Source: Streptomyces griseus subsp. griseus
GTDB lineage: Bacteria > Actinomycetota > Actinomycetes > Streptomycetales > Streptomycetaceae
DNA: 64,000 nucleotides
Direction: 5' to 3'
Assembly (NCBI RefSeq): GCF_000720255.1
Contig: NZ_JOJE01000001.1
Location: 709,270 to 773,269 of the forward strand
Both the position numbers and the translations under genes were made by a program. Every line of letters starts with the position of its first letter. The stretch's first letter is position 1. The notes beneath the pieces are model-generated. The model did no database searches. It was given only the letters and a program-made list of their open reading frames with translations, and was not told where the DNA came from. Shown here one piece after another: positions 8,646 through 16,757 of this stretch.

Positions 8646-9932
8646 TCACTTCACCACGGTCGACCAGTCGGTGGACTGCGCGGGGTCCAGAGTGCGCAGC
8701 GTCTGAAGGGTCTCGGGCTTCTGCACGTCGAGCCAGTCGGACAGCTCCCTGAACGACACGCACTTGACGTCCTTCTTGGTGCAGACGTTCTTGATGACCT
8801 CGTCGACGGACTTCATGTAGATGCCGCCGTTCCAGTTCTCGAAGTGGTTGCCGATGAACAGGGGTGCCCTGCTGCCGTAGTAGACGCGGTTGAAGCCGGC
8901 CATGTAGGCGTCGGTGGTCTCCTTCTCCCACTCGGGGTACCGGGCCGGGTCGCCGTCGACCTGGCCGTCGGACTGGTTGGCGAGGAAGTTGAAGTCCATG
9001 GAGAGGCCCTGGTAGTCGCCGCCGTCGTACGGGAGCGCCTGGAGCGGGAAGTCCCACATGCCGTTCTTCTTGGTGGGCCATATCTGGAAGTCGCCCGCGG
9101 AGCTGGCGTCGTAGCGCCAGCCGTAGCCCTTGGCGGCCTTCAGCAGGTTCGCCTGGCCCTCCAGGCAGGGTGCGCGGCCGCCCGTGACCTCCTTCTTGAA
9201 GTCGAAGGGCAGCGGGGCGATGTCCTTGAAGCCGGTGTTGGTCTTCCAGTTCTCGACCATCGCGTAGAACTGGTCGATCTCGCTCTTCCACTCCTCGACG
9301 CTCCAGTCCCCGCCGCCCTTGGCGCCGCAGAAGTGGCCGTTGAAGTGGGTGCCGATCTCGTTGCCCTCCTGCCACGCCTTGCCGAGCTGCTCCAGCGTGG
9401 TGCGGATGTGTTCGTCGGTGGGGAAGCTGATCGCCGCCGCGCCCTTCTTGTGCTGCGGCGGGGCGTAGAGGTCCCTCTTGCTCTTGGGCAGCAGGTAGAT
9501 GCCGGTGAGGAAGAAGGTCATGTGGGCGTCGTACTCCTTCGCCATCTTCCGGTAGTGCTGGAAGAGCTCGTCGTCGCCCGCGAGCGCGCCGTCCCAGGAG
9601 AAGACGACGAACTGGGGCGGCTTCTCCCCCGGCTTGAGCGGCACGGCCTTCAACTCGCCTGTCTGCGGGCCGGTGTAGGAGGTGGAGCCGTCGCCGAGGA
9701 TCTTCGTCTTGCCGTCCCAGGGCTCCTCCTGGCTCTGCCCGGCGGAGCCCTTCGGAGTGTTGCCCCGCGTCCCGGAGGAGGCGGTCGGCTCGGTGTTGTC
9801 CGCGCGGGTCAGTGCGAGGTAGCCCGCGACCAGGGACGCGGCGACGAGGAGGACCGCCAGGCCCAGGATCCTCGGAGGGGCGGTCCGGCGGGGTGCCCTG
9901 GCCTTGCGGCGGCGGCCCGACGGTGACTTCAT
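8646..9932 (-). CDS. NodB-like polysaccharide deacetylase-family membrane protein
   Basis: The 428-residue protein has a basic N-terminus and one membrane anchor (ILGLAVLLVAASLVAGYLAL, about residues 27-46), placing the body outside the cell. The catalytic region begins FVVFSWDGAL and continues with HMTFFLTGIYLL and a metal-type His motif THFNGHFCG, the order expected for a NodB/polysaccharide deacetylase barrel. A later NFLANQSDGQ and YYGSRAPLFIGNHFENW segment fits the barrel's C-terminal strands. The usual TFDDGP motif is reduced to SWDGA, so one metal-ligand Asp is absent and activity is uncertain. It is separated by 51 nt from the downstream PBP gene on the same strand, consistent with cell-wall modification. 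Confidence 0.75.
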   Translation of the reverse strand: MKSPSGRRRKARAPRRTAPPRILGLAVLLVAASLVAGYLALTRADNTEPTASSGTRGNTPKGSAGQSQEEPWDGKTKILGDGSTSYTGPQTGELKAVPLKPGEKPPQFVVFSWDGALAGDDELFQHYRKMAKEYDAHMTFFLTGIYLLPKSKRDLYAPPQHKKGAAAISFPTDEHIRTTLEQLGKAWQEGNEIGTHFNGHFCGAKGGGDWSVEEWKSEIDQFYAMVENWKTNTGFKDIAPLPFDFKKEVTGGRAPCLEGQANLLKAAKGYGWRYDASSAGDFQIWPTKKNGMWDFPLQALPYDGGDYQGLSMDFNFLANQSDGQVDGDPARYPEWEKETTDAYMAGFNRVYYGSRAPLFIGNHFENWNGGIYMKSVDEVIKNVCTKKDVKCVSFRELSDWLDVQKPETLQTLRTLDPAQSTDWSTVVK

Positions 9933-9983
9933 GTGCGGCTCATTCTGCGAGGGGAGTGGGGGTTGCGGTGCCCGGCCACCGGA

Positions 9984-12200
9984 TCAGCCGACCGGACTGG
10001 TGGCACCGGACCAGATGCCGTACGGGACGTTGTCGGCGGAGGTGCCGGCGACGCCTTCGAGCGGCAGTGGTTCGAGGCTCTTGGCGAGGTCGATGCGGTA
10101 GACGACGACGGCCGTCGACACGGACTCGGCGGTGCCGACGAACCAGGAGGAGGTGTCCTTGTCGCTGGTGCCGGCCTTCCCGGCGACCGTCGCCGAGGCG
10201 GCCGCGGCCGGGTGGGCGACGCGGAAGGAGTCCTGGAGCGCCGAGGTGACCTCCTCGGCCACGTCGGCGCCGACCGCGCGCTTGGCGGAGGGCGTGGCCA
10301 GCGCCACCGGGGAGCCGTTGTGGGTGATCCGGCGCACCGAGTACGGCTCGGTGTGCCGGCCCTTGGCGGCGAACGTGGCGTAGCCGCTGGCCATGCGGAT
10401 CGCGCTCGGTGTGGAGTTGCCCGCGGACAGCGCGGGGATCTGCGGGCCCATGCTGGAGGGGAGCAGGCCGGCCGCCTGGGCGGTCTCCCTCACCTTGTCC
10501 AGGCCGGTGTCCATGCCGAGCTGCATGAACGGCGAGTTCACGGAGAGGGCGAGCGCCCGGTGCAGGCTGATCTGCCCGTAGGACTGCTTGCCGTCGTTGT
10601 GCGCGGCGACCTTCTTGCCGCTGCGGTCCCAGTAGGGCCCCTCGGGTGTGGTGACCAGCACACCGTCGTTGCCGTCGTACACGCTCTGCCCGGAGATCTC
10701 CTGGCGGGGCGCGTCACGCTCCTTGACGACGCCGTGTTCGAGTCCGGCGGCGTACACGAACGGCTGGAAGGCACTTCCGGCGGGGACCGTGGTCGCGTTG
10801 GACTCGTTGTAGCCCTGCGTACGGTGGTCGGGGCCGCCGTAGACGGCGAGGATCCGTCCGTCGGTGTCCACCGAGGCGGCGCCGAAGTGGGCGGTCCTGG
10901 CCCTCTTCGGGTCGTCGTGCAGCGCCTTCTTGCGGGCCTTGGTCACGGCGTCGGTGAGCGCGGTCTCCCGCTTGCGGTCGAACGTCGTGTAGATCTGGTA
11001 GCCGCCCAGGTCCCAGTCCTTGTCGGAGATCTTCGCGGCCTTCTTGGCGTACTGCGTCGCGAGTTCCACCAGGTAGTCGGTCTGTTGGCCGGTGTCGTAG
11101 AGCGGGTTGGCCTTCAGCGGCTCGGGGAACTTCCTGTACGTGGCCCGCTCGGCCTTGGACAGCTTGCCGATCTCGACCATCCGGTCCAGGGTCCAGGACC
11201 AGCGTTCGACGGCCCGGGCGCGGTTGGCGCTGTTCAGGGTCGGGTCGTAGAGGCCGGCCCCCTTGAGCAGGGAGGCGAGGAAGGCGGCCTCGCTGGCGTT
11301 GAGTTCGCTGACGTCCTTGCCGTAGTACGCCTGGGCGGCGCGCTGGATGCCGTAGGTGCCGCGGCCGAACCAGCTGGTGTTGAGGTAGCCCTCGAGGATG
11401 TCGTCCTTGCTCATCTGGTTGTCCAGCTTGAGGGAGATCATCGCCTCGGTGAACTTGCGGCTGACGGTCTGGTTCTGGTTGAGGTAGACGTTCTTGACGT
11501 ACTGCTGGGTGATGGTGGAGCCGCCCTGGGTGTCGCCCTGGCCGATGGTGCGGAACAGAGCGCGGGATATGCCTTTGAAGGAGATGCCGGGGTCGCTGTA
11601 GAAGCTGGCGTTCTCCGCCGCGAGCACCGCCCAGCGGACGTCCTCGGGGATGTCCTTCAGCGGCATCGCCTGCCGCTGGACCCAGCCGGTGCGGGCCATG
11701 GGGGTGCCGTCGGCCCAGAAGTACACGTTGTCCTGCTGGGTGGCGTACGTGTTGAGGTTGTCCGGTATGTCGGTCGCCGCGTAGGCGACGACGAGGAAGA
11801 GGGTGCTCATGCCCATGGAGGTCAGCGCACCGCCCAGCGACTGCCGCCAGGACGGCATCCAGCGCCGCCAGCCGACGCGGCCGGGCCGCGGGTACTGCGG
11901 GCGCAGGCGGCGCACGTAGGGCAGGGCGCGGGCGAGGTGGGGGGCGAGGAAGGCCGCGAGGGGGGCCAGCCGGAGGCGGGCGGCGGTGACGAACCGGGAG
12001 ACAACGGGAGGCCGGGGTGCCTTACGGGGGTTTCGCCGCTCACTGGTTACAGGAGGTTTCCTTGGGGTCTCGGGTATGCCGAGACCCTCCGGGGGTACCC
12101 GCAGTTGCATGGTCTCGTCCGCCGGAGGGATGGCAGGAACCTTCAACTGCATGGTGAGTTCGGGCTCCTGGGGCTCCCCCCTCTGCCCCTCCTGGGTCAC
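9984..12200 (-). CDS. Class A penicillin-binding protein (glycosyltransferase + degenerate transpeptidase)
   Basis: GTG 12200 is preferred over the longer frame because GGAGGGAG lies 7 nt upstream; this yields 738 residues. A cytoplasmic tail with two TMQL(K/R)VP repeats precedes one transmembrane helix (STLFLVVAYAATDI). The glycosyltransferase (GT51) domain has catalytic Glu196 in AAENASFY and the GGSTITQQYVKN motif. The transpeptidase domain has SVN (Ser553, Asn555), but the nucleophile motif reads S476-A-F-Q479 instead of SxxK, and the KTG box reads K675-A-G. The codon for Gln479 is CAG, so it is not a single ambiguous base. The protein should polymerise glycan strands; cross-linking activity is doubtful. 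It is probably first in a run of leftward wall genes. Confidence 0.9.
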   Translation of the reverse strand: MTQEGQRGEPQEPELTMQLKVPAIPPADETMQLRVPPEGLGIPETPRKPPVTSERRNPRKAPRPPVVSRFVTAARLRLAPLAAFLAPHLARALPYVRRLRPQYPRPGRVGWRRWMPSWRQSLGGALTSMGMSTLFLVVAYAATDIPDNLNTYATQQDNVYFWADGTPMARTGWVQRQAMPLKDIPEDVRWAVLAAENASFYSDPGISFKGISRALFRTIGQGDTQGGSTITQQYVKNVYLNQNQTVSRKFTEAMISLKLDNQMSKDDILEGYLNTSWFGRGTYGIQRAAQAYYGKDVSELNASEAAFLASLLKGAGLYDPTLNSANRARAVERWSWTLDRMVEIGKLSKAERATYRKFPEPLKANPLYDTGQQTDYLVELATQYAKKAAKISDKDWDLGGYQIYTTFDRKRETALTDAVTKARKKALHDDPKRARTAHFGAASVDTDGRILAVYGGPDHRTQGYNESNATTVPAGSAFQPFVYAAGLEHGVVKERDAPRQEISGQSVYDGNDGVLVTTPEGPYWDRSGKKVAAHNDGKQSYGQISLHRALALSVNSPFMQLGMDTGLDKVRETAQAAGLLPSSMGPQIPALSAGNSTPSAIRMASGYATFAAKGRHTEPYSVRRITHNGSPVALATPSAKRAVGADVAEEVTSALQDSFRVAHPAAAASATVAGKAGTSDKDTSSWFVGTAESVSTAVVVYRIDLAKSLEPLPLEGVAGTSADNVPYGIWSGATSPVG

Positions 12201-12352
12201 GACGCGTCTCCCTCCGCACTTCGGTGTTGCTCGCGCAGGTAAGACGTACTGGTACGTAGGTGGGTTGTAGACACAGCCGTCACGCACTGGTCTGTGCGGA
12301 CTCGGCTGCGGACCCCCACTTCCCCCGACCCTCCGGTTGCGGTTCCTCGCGG

Positions 12353-12381
12353 CACTAACAAATTACCAGCGATCTTTTCAA
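12353..12381 (-). promoter_or_regulatory. Candidate promoter of the PBP gene
   Basis: On the minus strand TTGAAA (12381-12376) and TTAGTG (12358-12353) are separated by 17 nt, a vegetative sigma-type spacing, in an unusually AT-rich patch. It would give a leader of about 145 nt before GTG 12200. Confidence 0.4.
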
Positions 12382-12467
12382 TTTCTCCTCACTACTATCG
12401 GACAGAAGCGAACACAGCTGAACCGCGAGTTCCGGTCGTCGCCGGGATCGCCGGTTAACCTGTGCTC

Positions 12468-12698
12468 ATGCCACGCTACGAGTACCGCTGCCGTACGTGC
12501 GGCGACACCTTCGAACTGAGCCGTCCGATGGCGGAGTCCGCCGCCCCCGCCGCCTGCCCCGCGGGGCACGACGACACCGTGAAGCTCCTGTCGACCGTCG
12601 CCGTCGGCGGCACCGCGTCGTCCCGGTCGGCCGCCCCCGCGCCCAGCCCGGGCGGCGGAGGCGGAGGCGGCTGCTGCGGCGGAGGTTGCTGCGGCTGA
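12468..12698 (+). CDS. FmdB-family zinc ribbon protein
   Basis: The 76-residue protein starts at ATG 12468 (a GTG two codons upstream is possible). It opens with the FmdB signature MPRYEYRCRTCGDTFE and a second ligand pair in ACPAGHDD, together one CxxC...CxxxH zinc ribbon. The C-terminus is Ser/Ala/Pro then Gly-rich and ends GGCCGGGCCG, a possible second metal site or flexible tail. FmdB-type ribbons are small putative regulatory proteins found in many bacteria. It is divergent from the PBP gene. A decayed copy of its 3' half lies 300 bp downstream. Confidence 0.85.
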   Translation: MPRYEYRCRTCGDTFELSRPMAESAAPAACPAGHDDTVKLLSTVAVGGTASSRSAAPAPSPGGGGGGGCCGGGCCG

Positions 12699-12926
12699 CG
12701 CCCACGCCCACCGGGCGCTCTCGCGAACCGGCGGGCGCCCTCCAATGCGGCGGGCACCCGCGCGGCAACCCGAGGCGCCCCGCGACCTGCGAGATGTCTC
12801 ACAGCCGGCTGGCGGCCTCGCGCCCTGCCGAGGCGACCTGGCAGGGCACCCGCATTGTCCGCTGGCCGCCCTCGCGCCCTGACGAGGCGCCCCCGACGCA
12901 GCGGCCGCCCACGCGGCAGACCGAGG

Positions 12927-13034
12927 CGCCCCGTCGCCGTCGGCGGCACCGCGTCGTCCCGGCCGACCCCCGCACCCCGGCACCAGGTGGCCGAGGCGGA
13001 AGCGGCTGCCACGGCGGTGGCCGCTACGGCTGAC
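12927..13034 (+). pseudogene. Degenerate partial duplication of the fmdB 3' end
   Basis: About 30 nt starting near 12932 (GTCGCCGTCGGCGGCACC and onward) repeat the VAVGGTASSR coding stretch of fmdB at 12597-12630 almost exactly. After a length change, the sequence to TGA 13034 still mirrors the Gly-rich tail, reading GGRGGSGCHGGGRYG in the shifted frame against GGGGGGCCGGGCCG in the intact gene. It lacks the zinc-ribbon half and a start, so it is a relic and not a gene. Confidence 0.65.
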
Positions 13035-13109
13035 ACCCCACCTCAGACGACGCGGCTGACGCCCACCGGGCCGCTCCGGCGACCTCGCCGGGCACCCCCA
13101 CGGCCCGCC

Positions 13110-13140
13110 GGACCGCCCCCGCACCCAGGCGGGGCGGTCC
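13110..13140. terminator. Bidirectional hairpin terminator
   Basis: GGACCGCCCC (13110-13119) pairs perfectly with GGGGCGGTCC (13131-13140) around an 11-nt loop. It lies between the rightward fmdB region and the 3' end of the leftward Ter biosynthesis operon. Confidence 0.65.
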
Positions 13141-13196
13141 GTTGCAGTGGGCGTCCGCTTGGCGAATCACGGCGCGCCCCGTCGCCGTGCCGTCGG

Positions 13197-14009
13197 CTAC
13201 CGCGGTGTTCTGGAGGCCTTCAGGAACTCCCGCAGGATGCGCTCCCCCGCCAGGACACCCCGCTCGGGCAGTGCGCTGATCGCGGGGGCCGCCCAGCCGC
13301 TGTCGGCCAGCTCGCCGTGGCCGGGGCGCCAGCCCCGGTCCGCCGCGAGCAGCAGGTCGGCGTCGAGCAGCGAGTCACCGGCCGCGAGGGTGAGGTCGGC
13401 ACCGGTGCGGCGGGCGACCTCCCTGACGGCCGCGCTCTTGGTCAGCGGCTTCGGCACGGCGTAGAGCTTGCGGCCCTGGAGCGACACCGTCCAGCCGCGG
13501 TTCTCCGCCCACACCGCGAGCTCCTTCACCCAGTCCTCCGGGAGCAGCTCGCGCTCCACCACGAGGTAGGCGAAGAGGTCCTCCGCGATGCGGTGCTTGC
13601 GCACCCACAGCGGGTCGGCGGAGACCGCCAGGTGCGCCTGCACCTCGGACAGCGGCGCGCACTCGCCCGCCAGCCGCTCCGTCACCCGCGCGTGCCACTC
13701 GGCGTCGGTGACCCCGTCCACCAGCAGATGCCCGCCGTTGGCACAGATCGCGTACTTCGACGGCGGCCCGGGCAGGTTGATGCGCTGGTACTGCTTACGG
13801 GTCCGGGTCGTCGTCGGCACGAACACCGCCGCGTCCCCGACCTCCGTCAGCAGTTGCGCCGCGGTCTCGGTCATGTAGGACAGGGGTCTGCTCTCGTGCA
13901 CCTCGACACAGAGCAGCCGGGGCGCCCGCGCGTCCGGCATGGTCAGCGCGAGGGCCGCGGCGGAGTAGATCAGCGTACGGTCGAGGTCGCTCGCCACCAG
14001 CACCGGCAT
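13197..14009 (-). CDS. HAD-superfamily phosphatase of the Ter biosynthetic operon
   Basis: The 270-residue protein starts with a HAD motif I, VLVASDLDRTLIYS (Asp nucleophile and acid/base Asp within the first 12 residues). A cap insert follows, then motif III Lys in LTKSAAVREVARRTG and motif IV in LAAGDSLLDADLLL, typical of Cof/MPGP-like phosphatases. Start ATG 14009 shares one base with the stop of the upstream fusion gene (TGATG), so the two are translationally coupled. In Ter-associated operons a HAD phosphatase accompanies PRTase, TRSP, StiP and HpcH components and is proposed (Anantharaman, Iyer and Aravind) to help make a nucleoside-like metabolite. The actual substrate is unknown. Confidence 0.85.
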   Translation of the reverse strand: MPVLVASDLDRTLIYSAAALALTMPDARAPRLLCVEVHESRPLSYMTETAAQLLTEVGDAAVFVPTTTRTRKQYQRINLPGPPSKYAICANGGHLLVDGVTDAEWHARVTERLAGECAPLSEVQAHLAVSADPLWVRKHRIAEDLFAYLVVERELLPEDWVKELAVWAENRGWTVSLQGRKLYAVPKPLTKSAAVREVARRTGADLTLAAGDSLLDADLLLAADRGWRPGHGELADSGWAAPAISALPERGVLAGERILREFLKASRTPR

Positions 14010-16705
14010 CAGACCGTCACCGCCCGGCCGTCGGCGCCCGTCGCACCCCGCGTGTACTTGGGGTGGATCAACCCCACACAGGTGTACGGCAGTTCGGCGA
14101 CCTCCTCGACGGGTACCCCTCGCTGCTCGGCGAGCAGGCGTACGTGGTCGAGGTCGGCGCCCGCTCCGGCCCGCGCCAGGATCTTCCACGGCACCCGGCG
14201 CAGCAGCACCCGGGTGGTCTCGCCGACGCCGGGCTTGACCAGGTTCACGTCGTGGATGCCGTACTCCTCGCTGATGCGCTCCACGGCCGCCCAGCCCTCC
14301 CAGGTCGGAGCGCGGTCGCCGGCCAGCAGCTCCTTCACCGCCGCGTCCACCGTCTCCGTGACCTCCTCGAACCGCGCCGTGACCGCGTCCAGGAAGGCCA
14401 CCGAGACGTCCGTACCGGCGAGCTCGCGGTAGAACTTCGCGCCGTGGAAGTCGTGCGGGCCCACCAGGTCGGAGCGCAGCACCGTGCGCGAGATCAGCCC
14501 GGAGACCGTGGAGTTGAGGCAGGCGGAGGGGATGAGGAAGTCCTCCCGGGTGCCGTACGTCCGGACGCACGAGCCCGGGTCGGCGAGCACCGCGATCTCC
14601 GGGTCGAAGCCGGTGACGCCGTCGCCGGCCTCGAACTCGCGGATCGCGTCGGCCAGTTCGCGGGTGATGGCGCCCTTGCCGGTCCAGCCGTCGACGAACA
14701 CCACGTCGGACGGCTCGTGGTGGGCGGCGAGCCAGCGCAGCGCGTTGGCGTCGATGCCCCGGCCGCGCACGATCGACACGGCGTAGTGCGGCAGCTCCAG
14801 CCCGTGCCGGTACTGGGCCCAGCGGCGCATCAGGACGCCGACGGGGGTGCCCGCGCGGGCGAGGGAGACGAGTACGGGCCTCGGTGACCGCTCGGCCAGC
14901 ACGATCTCGGTGACCGCGCCGATCGCCTGCGCCAGCCGCGCCGCCGACTCGCGCAGCGCCGCGTGGAACAGCTCCTGGTACTGCTCGCTGGGCTGGTACT
15001 CCACCGGCAGGGACTCCGCGTAGTGCGCCCCGCCGCTCTGGATGGCCTCCTCGCGCTCCTCGGTCGGCGCCTCCAGCGTCACGTCCGAGAGGTCCTGGAG
15101 CAGCCAGCCGACCTCCTCGGGCGCATACGAGGAGAAGGCGGGGCCGCGCAGGGGCTCGGGCAGCATGTCGTGCCTTTCGGGAACGTACAGGGGCTCGGGG
15201 ACGTACGACGGCACGACCGCGAGCAGGACGTGCGGGGTGTGCGCGGCGAGCTGCGCGAGCAGGCCGTCCGGCGCGTGCAGGGCGGGGGTGTCGGCGATCG
15301 AGTCGACGACGGCGACGACGGCGTCGAAACCGGCGTCGGCGACGTTGTAGGCGTAGCGCTCACCGGCGCCGTCGGCCGGGTCGTCGTGGGCGGGGAAGAC
15401 GAGGCGGCTGCGTATCGCGTAGCCGGGGTCGTCGACGGCGAGGACGGGTGAGCGGGTGGTGGTGGAGTAGCGCACCTCGGCGTCCACGGCTCGCTCCAGC
15501 TCGTGGGCCAGCCTCAGCGGGGCGTACATCAGCTCCTCGAAGCCGAGGACGTGAACGCGGCGGGCGTCGGCGGGCAGCGCCTCCGCGAGGCGGGCCGTCA
15601 TGGCGGGGAGGGCGTTCTCCAGGCGTATTCGGTGCGCGGGGGTGAAGCCGTGCCGGCCCCCGTCGGGGAGGCCGTCGGGCCAGTGCAGGTCGACGCGGGT
15701 GACGTGGCCGAGGGGTCGCGTCTGCCGGGTGCCCTCGTCTTCCGGGTGCGGGTCGTGGAGGGCTGGTCGCGCCCACGCGGCGGTAGCCGCAGATTCATCA
15801 CAGCCCCGCGCCCCTGAGGCGTCGGTGCGTGCGTCGGCTCCATCGCTCCGTGCGGCCACATCGTCGGACACGGCCCCGGCCACGCCCTCAAGGGGCGCGG
15901 GGCTGTGTCGATCTGCGGCTCCGCCGCGGGGCGCGACCAGCCCCCTCGAAGCCGCGGACGACCGACCACCCCCCGCGGCACTCTCCGCCTCGTACCGCGC
16001 CACCAGCTCCCGCCCCTTCTCCAACACCCCCTCCGGCAGCCGCACCGTCCCCGAAGCCGCGGCCACCAGATCCACCCGCGCGCCGATCTCCCGCGCGAAC
16101 TCCTCCAGTCGCCCGGCATCCGCCGCGGACCGCATGTCCACCAGCGCGACCACGACATACCGCCCCCGTGGATACCGCGCATGAAGATCGCGCACGGTGT
16201 TCAGCACCGTGTTCCCCGTGGAGAACTCGTCGTCGACGAGGACGAGCGGGCCGTCCCCGGCCAGCAGGGCCTGGTCCTCCGGCAGCAGCAGGTGCGAGGT
16301 GGCGTGCGAGTGGGACTCCTCGAAGCCACCGGACTGCGCGACCCCGGGCACCGGTCGGCGCGTGGAGTGCAGGTAGGGCGCGTGGCCCAGACCGTCGGCG
16401 ACCGAGTGCCCGAGCCCGGTCGCCGTCTCGGCGTACCCGACGACGACCGCGGACCGCGCACCGGTCTCGCCCAGCAGCTCCCGCACCTTTCGGCCCAGGG
16501 CGAATCCGGCGCCGTAGACGACGGACGGCGACTGCGGTACGTGCTTGCCGAGCACGTTGGACACCAGGAGGTGGGCCCGCTTCGGGTTGCGCCGCAGCGC
16601 CAGCCCCAGCATCTCCGTGAGGGTGTCGTCGCCCACGAGTTCGACCCCCAGCCGCTCGGCGACCCAGGTGCCGGACCATTCCCCGTTGTTCACTGCTTTG
16701 TTCAT
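14009..16705 (-). CDS. Fusion: phosphoribosyltransferase - TRSP - cysteine protease StiP-type domains
   Basis: The 898-residue protein contains three modules. Residues 1-245 are a PRTase with VVVGYAETATGLGH and the PRPP-binding loop LVLVDDEFSTGNT. About 328-520 is a TRSP domain (HVTRVDLHWPDG; VHVLGFEELMYAPLRLA). About 545-895 is a StiP-like cysteine protease domain (HYAESLPVEYQP; LVSLARAGTPVGVLMRRW; SIVRGRGIDANAL; VFVDGWTGKGAI). These families are grouped in Ter-dependent stress operons, where a ribosylated or nucleoside-like product is proposed. The linker at residues 254-316 is read from two inverted copies of a dispersed intergenic repeat. The gene follows the HpcH/HpaI gene by 52 nt and is coupled to the HAD gene. 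Function in vivo is untested. Confidence 0.85.
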   Translation of the reverse strand: MNKAVNNGEWSGTWVAERLGVELVGDDTLTEMLGLALRRNPKRAHLLVSNVLGKHVPQSPSVVYGAGFALGRKVRELLGETGARSAVVVGYAETATGLGHSVADGLGHAPYLHSTRRPVPGVAQSGGFEESHSHATSHLLLPEDQALLAGDGPLVLVDDEFSTGNTVLNTVRDLHARYPRGRYVVVALVDMRSAADAGRLEEFAREIGARVDLVAAASGTVRLPEGVLEKGRELVARYEAESAAGGGRSSAASRGLVAPRGGAADRHSPAPLEGVAGAVSDDVAARSDGADARTDASGARGCDESAATAAWARPALHDPHPEDEGTRQTRPLGHVTRVDLHWPDGLPDGGRHGFTPAHRIRLENALPAMTARLAEALPADARRVHVLGFEELMYAPLRLAHELERAVDAEVRYSTTTRSPVLAVDDPGYAIRSRLVFPAHDDPADGAGERYAYNVADAGFDAVVAVVDSIADTPALHAPDGLLAQLAAHTPHVLLAVVPSYVPEPLYVPERHDMLPEPLRGPAFSSYAPEEVGWLLQDLSDVTLEAPTEEREEAIQSGGAHYAESLPVEYQPSEQYQELFHAALRESAARLAQAIGAVTEIVLAERSPRPVLVSLARAGTPVGVLMRRWAQYRHGLELPHYAVSIVRGRGIDANALRWLAAHHEPSDVVFVDGWTGKGAITRELADAIREFEAGDGVTGFDPEIAVLADPGSCVRTYGTREDFLIPSACLNSTVSGLISRTVLRSDLVGPHDFHGAKFYRELAGTDVSVAFLDAVTARFEEVTETVDAAVKELLAGDRAPTWEGWAAVERISEEYGIHDVNLVKPGVGETTRVLLRRVPWKILARAGAGADLDHVRLLAEQRGVPVEEVAELPYTCVGLIHPKYTRGATGADGRAVTV
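15759..15820 (-). repeat. Dispersed Streptomyces repeat, copy A, inside coding sequence
   Basis: This stretch (GGCTGGTCGCGCCCACGCGG and onward to CACAGCCCCGCGCCCCTGAG) matches the intergenic copy at 32346-32404 apart from a few bases. It lies in frame in the linker of the PRTase-TRSP-StiP fusion and is inverted relative to copy B. Confidence 0.8.
15889..15946 (+). repeat. Dispersed Streptomyces repeat, copy B, inside coding sequence
   Basis: Starting CAAGGGGCGCGGGGCTGTGT and ending GGGGCGCGACCAGCCCCC, this is the inverse of copy A, 70 nt away. CTGGTCGCGCC at 15763 and GGCGCGACCAG at 15930 are perfectly complementary, so the transcript could fold a large stem. Confidence 0.8.
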
Positions 16706-16757
16706 GCGTCCCTTGTGTCGGGGCCCGGGGTGTCCGAGCCCTTCCGATCCCGGATCC

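Larger units (their letters stand above)
12699..13196. other. Non-coding GC-rich spacer with degenerate repeats
   Basis: No convincing gene lies here; open frames are Arg/Pro/Ala-rich and lack start context. It holds short repeats of AGGCGCCCC (near 12773, 12887 and 12931), the decayed fmdB tail at 12927-13034 and a terminator at 13110-13140. Confidence 0.7.

Noticed and set aside
12497..13033. 178-codon frame across the fmdB spacer
   Set aside because: Composition is Arg/Pro/Ala without start signal and it runs through the decayed fmdB tail and repeats.
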